From NCBI GenBank assembly GCA_010405405.1, contig MU004232.1, positions 1,259,481 to 1,323,480 of the forward strand: DNA of 64,000 nt. Reading direction: 5' to 3'. The stretch comes from Microthyrium microscopicum. Its lineage: Eukaryota > Ascomycota > Dothideomycetes > Microthyriales > Microthyriaceae. The translations under genes and the position numbers were made by a program. Below the pieces are notes generated by a model. It did no database searches and was not told the origin of the DNA. It worked only from the letters and a program-made list of their open reading frames with translations. Numbering within the stretch: position 1 is the first letter of the stretch; the number at the start of each line of letters is the position of its first letter. Positions 35,349 to 45,894 of the stretch are shown here, one piece after another.

Positions 35349-36050
35349 ATGCATGGTCCAGGTGGTGAAGAGGCTCCTGTCGAAATACATGTGAGCTTTA
35401 CGCCTTCAACGACCGGTGGGGATGATGATGAAGGGGCTGCCGCGGCTGGCGGTCCTGCTGGGAATCCTGCTGTGAATCCTGATAGAGGGCCTGTTGGCGG
35501 TCCTGTTGGCGGTCCTGTTGGAGGCCAGATGAGAGGCCAGATGAGAGGCCAGATGAGAGGCCATATGAGAGGCCAGATGAGAGGTCAGATGAGAGGTCAG
35601 ATAAGAGGCCAGATGCGAGGCCAGATGGGAGGTCCTATGGATATGCAGATGGGAGGTCCTATGGGTAGGCAGATGGGAGGACCGATGGGTGGACCAGGTG
35701 GACAGATGGATCAAAGGGGTGGGCTCATGGGTGGCCAACAACAGATGGCAATGGGAACTGGTATAGGTATGGGTATGGACCCCCGATTCGGTATGGAATC
35801 TCGAAGGGTTATGGACCCTCGAATGGGTATAGACCCACGAATGCAAGGTCATCCAGGCATGGGAATGATGGGAATGGATCCACGCCAAATGCAAATGCAA
35901 ATGCAAGGCCCGAGTATGATGGGGATAGATCCACAAGTGATGCTAATGCAAGGCCAACCGGGAATGATGGGAATGGATCCTCGAGCTCGAGAAATGCACA
36001 TGCGGCGGATGGGAATAGATCCAAGAACCGGACGCCCCTTTAGGCATTAG
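35349..36050 (+). CDS. Met/Gly-rich tandem-repeat protein
   Basis: Single-exon frame of 233 aa with no recognised domain. After an acidic N-terminus (about residues 1-50) comes a block of (Q/H)MRG tetrapeptides, repeated about ten times and coded by a 12-bp unit (35521-35640). A QMGGPM/GPMGGP segment follows, then six or more copies of MG(M/I)DPR spaced by Met/Gln-rich linkers (about 140-230). Met is extraordinarily frequent. There is no signal peptide, membrane span or Cys. Repeats of this kind could bind RNA (RG-like) or copper (Met-rich), or mediate phase separation; none is shown. The frame stays open across the whole repeat and stops cleanly, while the antisense frame of 176 codons is a by-product of the repeat. 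I consider it a real but fast-evolving gene. Confidence 0.6.
   Translation: MHGPGGEEAPVEIHVSFTPSTTGGDDDEGAAAAGGPAGNPAVNPDRGPVGGPVGGPVGGQMRGQMRGQMRGHMRGQMRGQMRGQIRGQMRGQMGGPMDMQMGGPMGRQMGGPMGGPGGQMDQRGGLMGGQQQMAMGTGIGMGMDPRFGMESRRVMDPRMGIDPRMQGHPGMGMMGMDPRQMQMQMQGPSMMGIDPQVMLMQGQPGMMGMDPRAREMHMRRMGIDPRTGRPFRH
35521..35640 (+). repeat. 12-bp tandem repeat coding (Q/H)MRG
   Basis: About ten head-to-tail copies of GGCCAGATGAGA, mostly perfect, with a few single-base variants (CATATG, ATAAGA, GCGAGG). The repeat is in frame, so copy-number changes keep the protein open. Confidence 0.93.
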
Positions 36051-36390
36051 ATAGTCTTTCGGTGGAAGTGTCATCCTGAACGATAGAGGAATAAAAGGCT
36101 CAAATGGAGATAATGAATTGATACTATTTCCTTCGTGTTGTAACGCCTTGCGCCTGCCCGCTATGGTATCAAATATGCTGGCTTTCAAATCTATATAGTG
36201 CGGCCGTACACCACTCCAAGTTGACAGGCCTTAGCTTAGTACAGAAGCTTACTCCTGTCCTTGAAATCATCCTACTACTTATCGTGTCATATGCGCTCTA
36301 CATGATCATATCAATGCTTGCCCGCCCGTGAACGGTTCAAGAGCACCTCATTTGGTCAAAGCCATTAGGTCTATATAAGATTTACAAGCT
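36051..36390. other. Short convergent intergenic
   Basis: About 340 bp between the stop of the repeat protein and the stop of the MFS gene. Nothing is recognised. Confidence 0.45.
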
Positions 36391-38205
36391 CTACGCAGCA
36401 GTTTCGCAAGCTTTTCTGAAGAATGCATTGCGTGAAACCTAACCAATTAGTTTCATAATCATTGATACAGGCTAGAGTTGAACTTACCATTCCTCTCATT
36501 CTCTTGCCGTAAAAGTAAACTGGAATGACAAAAGCAGCAACACACAGATTCACAACCAATAAGGTCTGATGCAAATGCAATGGTCCCTTGTGCTCGAGCC
36601 AGACTGGAATATATGACTGAGCGAGTAATATGAAAACATGTCGAATGAGGGCGACAGCAACGAAAGCCTCGGTACTGGCATTTTGCATGGTATCGAAGAT
36701 ATATGGAATTGTTCCAGATGAAGCAAATGGACCAGCCATGTGGAAACATAGACCTGCCACCACGATTTTCCAAACTGCAGCGTTGTTGTGATAGAGTGGG
36801 CCGAGAAGGGCAAAGCCAGCTGAAGTGCAGATTGTTGCTGGAATCAGCATGAAAAGTCGGAACTCTGGCTCATAGATGCCGGCATTGCGACGGGCACAAA
36901 ATTGAATGAGCCAATCCGATACCGTTCCTGCAAAGAGCGCAGTGACGAGATTGACAACACTTCCAGGAAGCGTGAGATACGATAGTACGTCTGGTTTCAC
37001 GTTATACGGTGGAAACAACAGAATTTGATGCTGGATGATGGTCGAAGAAATGATCCATGTGATGAAGGTTCCGTGTATGAATGTAGCAAATATTACAGTT
37101 GGAATAGTCATGACGCCGAACGGCTGTAAAAAGGACTTCTTCATGGATCGATGCGTAATGCGACCTCTGAAAAGCGCAATGTTCTGTCGGAAAGTGTGTT
37201 TTGGTTCAGTGGCGCTGTCGTTTACTATCCTTCCAGGCTTTCGTTGTGTGACAACTGGAGTAAGTTCGTAAACTTCGGTTTCTGTAACTTTGCCTTTTTT
37301 GCTGCTATCTTCCAAGAAACCATCGTCTCTCTTGCTGTCTCCCATTACGCTTGAGGAACTTGCGGTTGCAGAGTCTATCTCTTCAGGCTCAACCTTTTTG
37401 GGGCGCACAAAGGTTGTCTCTCGCATAAAGAGGAAATTGCAAGTACTGAGAATAGCGAAAACGCTGACTGAGACAATGTAGAGGTATTTCACCCCAAGCT
37501 TTGCAATAATGTTTCCCGAAATGATGTGACTTCAGGAGTTATTAGTATATAATACGACCATGTCATATAGAGTGCTCACCTTGCATCACTACCAACATCT
37601 CTGATCACTGCTGAAAGTGCCATGAATCTTCCTCTTTGATGTACAAAAATCAGATCGGTTGTAATTGGGGCGATGAGTAGTTCGACTGGAGCCATCCAAA
37701 TTCCGTTCAGAACAGAAAGAGCCCGGTAGTATGGTAATGAGTTGGCAAATATACCAGCAAACATGTCCGCCGTAATACCAAAAACACCGCAGACGATCAA
37801 AACTCTTTTACCGAACACGGCTGCAAGCGGCGCTGCGAGGAAGAGTGCTCCCATCGTTGAGGCTGTACCCGGTGCGGTGACATTCTGAATGACGACGGAA
37901 TATTTGACGTGGAACTTTTCTCCCAGAATACGGCCTGCCGTGCTCAACATGCCGAGAACACCACCTATCGCAACCATAGTGACTGCAATTGTGACAAAGA
38001 CCTGTATCTTGACCTTCATCGGCCAATTCAGTGGGTCGTTTGGCGAGTCGCATGGTTGCGGTTGAAGAACAACATGTCCTTGCTTCTTTAACTTTGCTGC
38101 TTCTGGAGCGTCCACATCAATATGATGAGATCCTAGCAGATCGTCCAGAAGCACAGTTCCAGGAGGCCTTGGAGTCCTGTGATCAGGTAGAATTCCCCAG
38201 CCCAT
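36391..38205 (-). CDS. MFS transporter, DHA1-like multidrug type
   Basis: Exons 38205-37580, 37529-36488 and 36438-36391 give 572 codons (571 aa). Introns are 50 and 49 nt. The start MGWGILPDHRT is the Met just before the conserved fungal N-terminus; the longer upstream frame is low-complexity. CDSPNDPLNWPMKVK is the signature preceding helix 1 in fungal DHA1 drug:H+ antiporters. Helices follow at about residues 66-90, 105-125, 132-152 and 160-182. A hydrophilic central loop with Lys/Glu repeats spans about 255-330, and then comes a second block of six helices. Motif A (GxLaDrxGrr) is degenerate: around helix 3 the text is PLAAVFGKRVLIV. Substrate is unknown; efflux of toxic compounds or metabolites is typical. 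It lies 2.8 kb from the Zn2Cys6 factor, suggesting but not proving joint regulation. Confidence 0.85.
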
Positions 38206-40598
38206 GGTTCTGGTTGCAGGTGAGAAGAACAAAGGGTAGTGTTGGACGATAGTACTTGAAGGATGGTAGTAAAAATGAAGAATGGGAGAGGAATTGGGAC
38301 ACTTCGTAATTAGGGGAGGAGGGCTTAGGAGAATGATAGTAGGTGATAATATCGAATCAAGTTGATGGATGTACCCCAACTTACCCTCAGGGCCTTAGTA
38401 GATTGCTATATGAAACGATCATCAATCTTGTTAATGTATTCACAACAACACCAATCCGATTGGCTAAAAATTCCCGTTAGATTTCATTTAAATGCTTGTA
38501 TAGAAGGATTAGCGCATGGTGTACCATGATCCACTTCTATATACAGAGTCACTTTAGGATCTGGCGAGACGTATGATGCAGGTACAGCATTGTAATGATC
38601 TAATACAGATTCAAAAACCCGGGGCATACTAGTGGTCCACGTCACGGGAGGCAAAGGAGTCCCAAGGCCAACCAGGTTTAAAGCCAACTGGATTCGAGAA
38701 GCTCTCAAAGTAATAAAATACGGCTATTTATGAGCCAGTGTTGAGCTTCCAGCCTTCCGTAGGGGAATTAGTAGTGGCAGGCAGGCATGGTGAACGGACG
38801 AAGCTGAAGGGATGACCACACAGCCACAAGTAAAGTGGAAGCAAGTACTCCATATTGAGCTGCAGTAAGGATAATCGAAGTATCTTACTGCCAACAAGCC
38901 ATATATCTTTGATCTGCCGATTGTCCGGCAATAGTAAGTCTGCCTCCTTGCTGGCCTTTCCAGGTACATCCTGATTGCTTGTATCTTTTCTTGATAATTG
39001 ATATCAGTCTTGTAGAAATATACGCTGTGAGCATCCTTATGGAGAGCAGGTATATGAGTAGTCACAAGGATTTGGTAATTAGAGTCTTCGACATGTCTGA
39101 CTTATCTGCCCTCGATTTGCATGACTTTTAGACAAACTAACAAGTAGGAGGAATGACGAGAATCCTCAATGTAAAGCATTATCATCAAGTCGGGTTGAAA
39201 GGCTGTCTCGATTTCTTAAGTTTTTCCTCAGCAATACTCGGCTGAAAATAAGTTTAAATCAAAAAAACCTGCAGCACTTCAGATCGAGAGAGGGGACATT
39301 ATCTCCCTCAACAAACTCAAGGGGCTTGAAAAAATACTACTATCAAAGTCCAGTGTCAGTGCCTCTGTTAAGATCTTTGTCTCACTAAATAGTTTAGAGA
39401 GCGAGACTCTCGTTTGGCACAACATCACTACGAGAATCAGTGTCCTTTACCAATTGTTGCTTTACTTTGCTTGACGGGTCATACACCTTTCGGAACTGAC
39501 AATATCCTCAAGTTGCTGCAGCACTAGTATAAATTTAGCCCTTGGATAATACTCAAGGCTCTTGACAGAGGTAAAGTCTTATCACAGCTAGCAAAAGAAT
39601 GAAATTCCTAAAGAACAGTATTGCACGGTTGGTATTGATCAATGATCTTTTTTGTATGCAATCATGGCGAAGCCGCCTACCAGATCATACATGTTTCCCG
39701 CCAGTTTCCTTTGCCATTTACAAGAACTAAAGACCTATATCTGCAAAAAAGGCATTTGTCGAGGTTAGGTACCATTTGTCGGGGATGTTCTCATCAGGCT
39801 GAACGCAAGGCTGAATGGCCTGTGCTTCACCCAGTCATTTCCACCCAGCGAACTTTGCGAAGCCAACCTCACGTCAACACAAGTTCTCATACATAACATA
39901 ACAGTGTCAACTTCACTGTTCGGAGACTTCAATCATGGCATCTACGCCATAGATTGCCAGTATAGCCTGCCAAACCTGCCGGTACGTTGATGTCGCAGGA
40001 GATGCCGATCAGTTGTATAACGAGCGCGTCACAGGAGGTTGAAACGAAAATGTCCTAGAGAGTTGCCATCATGTTCGCTGGTCAGTCGCATAATTCACTA
40101 TCGAGCTTTAGGAAAACAATGGCCTGTTTTTCTTTGGCTGCTTGATGTCCTCGAAATGTCCGATACCTGGCTCGTCAATACGCGGCTTTTGTAATCAAAA
40201 ATAACATTGGCTATCAAGATCCTGTATAGCGTTCCAAGCGTTGCCAGTTTAGTTGAACTGGGAAGCCATATTTTGTTCTACACCTCTGTTGAAGGGAGTT
40301 GATCATGCGTGGCAATAACTGCATTGCCAGATTTTCACGTTGCCATTTCGTGATACTAATTAGAGTCAACTATAGTGTCTTCGACTAGGAAAGATCTGCC
40401 AGTATCCTTCAGCCACCAGTTCTCGGCGTGATAAATCTCTCAGACAACAGGCGACGCAGCGCAACGAAGAGACTCAGGTTCCTGATCGTCACTATCATCT
40501 TGCCACGGCTACGTCCTATACTGCTTTGGAGATCGTAGTAGCATCGGCCTCGCCATTCCCTAAACTATACTTACTAGACTCGAAGGCGTTCGCCACGA
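38206..40598. other. 2.4-kb region without recognised gene
   Basis: Only short frames occur (38724-39065, 39642-39896), without domains. It contains the MFS promoter. The right part may include more of the decayed SDR gene whose end is recognisable at 40599, but I could not align it. Confidence 0.35.
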
Positions 40599-40805
40599 AT
40601 GGCTGCCGAGGATCACACAGGGCAACCTGGGGATGTAAAGAAACTCGTCAAGATTACTTTGGATATGGTGCGACGGGAAGGTATTGCTGAAGACAAAGAA
40701 GTTCCATTCCGACTTCCGCTGGGCATTGATGCTTATGATGAGACCTTGAAATTTTTGAGTGACTGGAAAGAAACCATCAACGATGTCAATCACGACAGTT
40801 TGTAG
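40599..40805 (+). pseudogene. C-terminal remnant of an SDR gene
   Basis: A 68-codon frame reads QPGDVKKLVKITLDMVRREG, then VPFRLPLGIDAYDETLKFL, ending in DWKETINDVN. That matches the last 60 or so residues of a large fungal SDR group, typically 'GDPxKAaxxivdvv', 'lPlRLpLGxDa' and 'l.eW'. I find no Rossmann nucleotide-binding or YxxxK part upstream in any frame, so this is probably the tail of a decayed gene. A real small protein or a badly fragmented multi-exon gene is the alternative. It sits between the MFS and Zn2Cys6 genes in a region otherwise without genes. Confidence 0.4.
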
Positions 40806-41044
40806 GCTAAAATAGCAATGAACTCAGGATGCAGTGTTTGGGCAAGACTTGCTGCGACGTGTTCTTTCACTACTATCACAGACAGTAATACAATTGCAAG
40901 GTAGAGTGATGATAGCTCGTTGTGTTATCAGCCCAGGAACCAGAAAATACAGCCTTTGCAGAATGATATATGACGTCCTCTCGTATCCGATTTTCCTGAT
41001 TGTTCATGGAACTATCAATCTGATTAACATCAGACTTGCGCCTT

Positions 41045-43435
41045 TCAAAGGGCTTTGAAAGTAAGAGTCGAATCAAGATCGGAAAACATGTCATTCCAAT
41101 CGAAGTTCCCGACGTCAATCCCTTCAACAAAATTCTTATTTAGCTGCTCAAAGTATGAGCCTAAATCGTCATTCCACGCGTCGTCTGTGATCATTGTAAT
41201 ATCCGTACCATCGCTTACTCCAAGCGTATCTATAGAGTTCTGAAGGTTGAACCCTTCGTCAGGACGGTCGGAGAAAGATCTGTTATCAACTGTTGGCTTT
41301 ACAGAAGCCGATTGTGTCCTGAAATGTTCGCATGGGATTCCTCGTTTGCTGAAAATCTTTTTCAAACACTCGACGAACTTTGCGGCGGTTTCGGACTCGT
41401 GTCTAGCAATCTCTAGTATTTTCAAGGCTCCGACAATTTTCAGCCTGTCCTTCTCAAAGTTGGGCGAGGTTCGGTTCATGCACAAGTCCATGAGAAGGAC
41501 AATGCTTGCCATAAACATGCCCACTTGAAGCATCGTAAATTTGAATCGCGAAGCTGAACCAATACTTGAGTTGTGAAGCTGAAAAGAGTTAGTGGAAGGG
41601 AAAACATCATATCATTTTCTTGTTCCCAGCAAATCTCTGGTCAAGGACATGGGGATCCTGCTTACCCAAGTCTCCAATTCCACGATAAGACGCGCTGACT
41701 TTACACAGATCTCGCGCGATGTAGAGTAAGACGGATTGACGAAGCCGCGGCTGTAATAGGGGAGATGCAACTTGCATCGCTGTGAAGAAAGCATAAAATG
41801 AAACATATATCTCTGGTGTAAAAGATCATTGGCTTGCGATTGGTCGAGTTGGTACATCTCCTTCAGTTCTGCTTCACTCATAGACATTGAAAAGAATTGA
41901 GGAACGTCATTTATGAGCAGCTGCAACTCGGTATCAATGTCCATAACGTCGTCATGACTCAGCCCGCCGCTACCAGCCATTATGAGAGGCGTACGATCGA
42001 CGATTTTGCGAGATATTTCCCCTAGACGGATTCTGTACAATGAATATGACATAGGCGTAGGCTGAGAGAGCGGAAGCTCGTTCCGGGTCATGCCATCGAA
42101 TATATCCTCATCCCGAATATTGAGAGGCTTCTTCGTAATCATTTGACGAGGATGACAGGAGTAGATTCCTTCGGATATGTCTTGAAATCTGGCTGCTGCG
42201 GCCCTACAAAACGGTTATTCTTATTACTTTGTTCATGTCTTCTCACTCACCAGTCAGAGGTACATATATACCACCAGAGTCTTCTTCCCATTTCCGCTTC
42301 GGCTGTGTTTGCTCTGTCTGCATTCGACGGATGATCTATTCGATGAAGTCCCAAGTCTCGGGCTAGCATAATTACCAGAGAAAGAAGTGCCCTGGAGTGC
42401 CGAGTGAAGCCTTCTATATTTGCGAGAGCGAAGAAGAAGATAATAGTCCCCTGTACACCCTCTATTGATATGCTTGCTTCTCGATGTGCCACATCAATCA
42501 CATCTTGGGAAGCTTGAGCCCAGATCTTAGACTGCTCATTTGCTTGCGCGGAGGTACTAAAAAGACCCATCACGCAATCTTCTCTTGTCCAGCAATGGGT
42601 AGCACTCGTGAATATTCCTAAAAGTAAGATGACATATCCAGACTTTACATGACCCTGCGATCCTAAGCCTGCGTAGACATCGTCAAAGATTCGAGCTAGA
42701 GATGGTATGTGACAAATGTGATGAATGTGATTGATGTCCCGCAGGTACTTCTGCAAAAGGACTTTAGCTTCGCTATAGAGTGGAAGCCAAATACATCGTG
42801 AAGGTTCACTAGAAGGTCTTTCATGGCGAAAAATGAACTTTGGCTTTTCTGTTATTTGTTGGATGTTGCAAGTCCGAAAAACGATATTGACTGTAGGTAT
42901 CGTGCTGGGCTAATCGTTCTTAGCATGATAGATATTTATAGTGTATAATATTAAAAGACAAGCCTCAAGGACCTGCTCTCGATTTCAGAGAGCACCTTTT
43001 GGATTGCGAGGTGGTGGACATAATGATAACTGGACCGGAATTGAATAAACGCGCTCCACTTACTGTCAAACTTTTATTGGAATATATACTCTCCAAAACA
43101 GCGACATCATTTACCAACCCTTCAATTTGAGGTGATGAGGCAGACCTCAGGACCTGAGACACTGGACTTGTGCTTTCGTCTGAAATCTCTTTGGGCTCCA
43201 CTTCAACTGAGTGTTTGGATATCAAGAGCTGCTCAAGCCTATTTAGGCGTTCAATAATCTCAGAATCCGAAGCTGTTTGCTGCGGCACCGCGATTGTAGC
43301 CTCCAAATCGCATTGAATGCCACGAGAAACGCAGTTTGAGCACGGCGCTACTCGAGAGCATCGTAGCTTTCTTTTGCGGCAAGAAAGGCAAGATACCGGC
43401 CGTTGGCGGGGCAGCTTTTGTAGGTCTCGAGGCAT
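41045..43435 (-). CDS. Zn2Cys6 fungal-specific transcription factor
   Basis: Exon 1 starts at 43435 and runs to about 43064 or beyond. Later exons are 42890-42251, 42203-41666 and 41578-41045. The N-terminus has the GAL4-type cluster CLSCRKRKLRCSRVAPCSNC with a sixth Cys in GIQCD, then a Leu-rich linker (IIERLNRLEQLL) that can form the dimerisation coil. The middle domain is the fungal-specific factor fold: SRCIWLPLYSEAKVLLQKYL, HHICHIPSL, HSRALLSLVIMLARDLGLHR and RRLWWYICTSDW. An acidic tail with TMITDDAWNDDLGSYFEQLN may activate. The first intron is unresolved: GTAAGT after SNKSLT is the best donor, but it does not keep frame with the best acceptor at 42891. A weaker donor 30-90 nt downstream would. 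The rest is in frame. It is nuclear, with unknown targets. Confidence 0.82.
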
Positions 43436-44849
43436 TGGAAAAATCAATTCGGAGAGTCCGAAGGAAATTGTGATGTATATTCGATGAAAAGATTCAGGAA
43501 GACATTTACGGAGACCCAACCCGGAAAGTCCGTGGAGACACCGAGACGGATGAACAGTATGCAAGATTTTCAGGGGTACGTTTTTTGGTGTTGCACTCTT
43601 CAGTCTCGACCAACTCAACTACAAGCGACCAAATCTTGCCAAAAATTTCGTTTTCTCAAAGCTGTGACTAATTAACTGAAAATCAATTTGATTAAAGATA
43701 CTTGTGGTCAAAAAAAGAAAAAGAGCTGCATTGCAAGATCATTGTTTACCCAAGGACTCGGAAACCGCTATACAGGAAGTCAGGAACCACTGCTGTTCCT
43801 ATATTGATGAACATCGGAAACCTGTGAGAAAAGTGGCTGGCTAGTTGCTTCTCCCAGTACAATCAACTTGGAGGAAGAATGGAAAGTTCACTAAAGAATA
43901 ACAAAAGCTAAAATCAAAATCTGAGCTATCAAAACTTCAAAAGAGTGTCGGATGAATTACACGAAAGTTCAAGTTTGAAGCTTGATGCAACTTCAGCGGT
44001 GAGCACTAATCTCTCGAAAACTTCGGAGTATTCTCTATCTGCAAGATTTATGTGGTGACGAGCCGTTATTCCCAACATATTCTGAGCTTCAAGGGAATGC
44101 AAATTGTCACTGTAACCCGGCTGATGAGAATACATTACACGGGAAATGTCGATCTACCCCATTCTGCGCGAGACTCGTAACCCGATGGAAGAGGGACTTC
44201 GACGCAGAGTAACGTAAGGCAAGCAGGGCCATGGCGAATGGCTGAGTCTGGATGTTGTTGGATGTTCAATTAACCATGAGCTCCACGAGAGACGCCCAAA
44301 GTAGCAGTTGGACTTCTGTGTGTGATTGGAGTTGTGAGCGTATCACTGACTCGTCTCCTGGTAATACATGACGTCCCCAACTATAACATGAAAGGATTCG
44401 GATATTGCCGCAATCCTACGGCAGGCGACGAATGAAGTTGCAAACATGTCATTCTTATTGCTCCTATAATGCTGCTATAGGCTCATTCGTTGAACAGATG
44501 TGCGAAATGTATGTACGATATTCTGAGGAATATTCAAGGATTGGCACTTGAAAGGGTTGCTAATTGCCTGGGTTTACGCTTCATGACCGCTCTTTTTCCA
44601 GCTTAAGATTCGATTTTCAAATCCTACGACTCCTAGACACCACTTTATCCAACAGAGCAATTGATATCACGAGTCAGTACAGTGTAGTCTACAGCGTGGT
44701 ATCGTGTTGAAAGGAGTCGTTGCAAGATGTATTTAAATCATGCTTCGACCATCAGTTGGAAGCTTCAAATCCACGCTGATCAACTCCAGAGCAATCCTTC
44801 AGCATCAATACTTGAGCTTTTAATCTAACTCTCACTTTTCGCATACATC
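43436..44849. other. 1.4-kb divergent intergenic
   Basis: It lies between the Zn2Cys6 gene and the small secreted-protein gene. Short frames (for example 43929-44135) have no recognisable content. It presumably includes both promoters. Confidence 0.4.
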
Positions 44850-45188
44850 ATGCGCTCCTCCATCCTCTTCAGCCTTTTGCTTGGCTCACTGACTCTGGCC
44901 ATGCCAAACCCCGACCCACAGCCAAATCCTGTGGCTATTCCCGCTCCCAATAAAGTTGAAGCTGCCAAAAGACAGGTTCATACTGAACACCCGGCATGCC
45001 AGAACTGTAACCAATGTTGTTATATCTGCAGCAACTGTCCCTCTGAAGGGGGAGTTGAATCCAATTGGTACGTAAGCCGCGGTGCTTCAAGCATGAAATA
45101 TTTGTTGACGTTCTCAAGCCGTACATCTTGCAATGTGCAATGCTCCATCAGCCCTGGCTCTTACGATCCATTGACAGTCACTTGCTAG
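44850..45188 (+). CDS. Small secreted cysteine-rich protein
   Basis: The start MRSSILFSLLLGSLTLAMPNP is a clear signal peptide. A Pro-rich propeptide-like stretch follows, ending in KRQ at about residue 41, a possible Kex2-type site. Cys residues are crowded in ACQNCNQCCYICSNC. Two readings are open: an unspliced 112-aa protein, or a 95-aa protein after removing a 51-nt intron (45068-45118, GTACGT to CAAG). The spliced form gives ten Cys, an even number that could pair fully, and reads ESNCRTSCNVQC. Because the intron length is a multiple of three, the frame does not decide. Size, secretion and Cys density fit an effector- or toxin-like small secreted protein or an antimicrobial peptide. No family is recognised, and the promoter side faces the Zn2Cys6 gene. 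Confidence 0.65.
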   Translation: MRSSILFSLLLGSLTLAMPNPDPQPNPVAIPAPNKVEAAKRQVHTEHPACQNCNQCCYICSNCPSEGGVESNWYVSRGASSMKYLLTFSSRTSCNVQCSISPGSYDPLTVTC

Positions 45189-45894
45189 TGTAAAATGTCA
45201 AGACATGCTTTTGGGATTTAATGTCGTCTCTTGAATACATGATGATCAGTATCATGTCTCTCTTATAGTCAATCAATAGCCTATAGGCAAAGGATTTCGA
45301 CCGTATTGTTTTCTGCTCAATAATACCTAGATATTCATTAGTGATAGCCTAGAATATTGAGAGCTCCCTATCATCAATCCGGCTTCTTGAAGAATACTCT
45401 ATCAGAGTTGCTCTTTCACCAAGCCTACTGGAGATCTGTATTGATACTCCTAAGTATCCCGACAAATCACATGTGGCCATGTCTTATGTCGCATTGTTTA
45501 TCGCCGTGCTCTTCATGATTTGCATGATTTACAAGGCCGTAGTTTAGATAAATCGTACAAATCCGAGCTCTATTACCCTGTTCCTACAATCCGTTCGAGA
45601 TAAATATTTTCAATAACGGTAAGTGGGTTTCGAAGGCAAGAGTTACCCTGCGCCATCACGAGTTGAGCACCTGCACAATATTTGATGTCATCATGTATGA
45701 CGGCTCATGACGGAGATGCACCAACAAACCCTCCGACGTTTTCTTTGGTTCCTTACCGTAGTATCTAAAAACTTTATACATCTTTAAACAGCTTCAAGTC
45801 TCTACCTCAGAAAGAGAAGACTAATTGAGCCTCTGACTTTCAAGTCACCATCGTCATCGACACCTTTCCCAATAAGAGGCAGCCCCACTTAAAA
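45189..45894. other. Intergenic, no gene seen
   Basis: About 700 bp between tandem plus-strand genes. No feature is recognised. Confidence 0.4.

Noticed and set aside
35406-35936. 176-codon His-rich antisense frame
   Set aside because: Produced by the 12-bp repeat on the plus strand.
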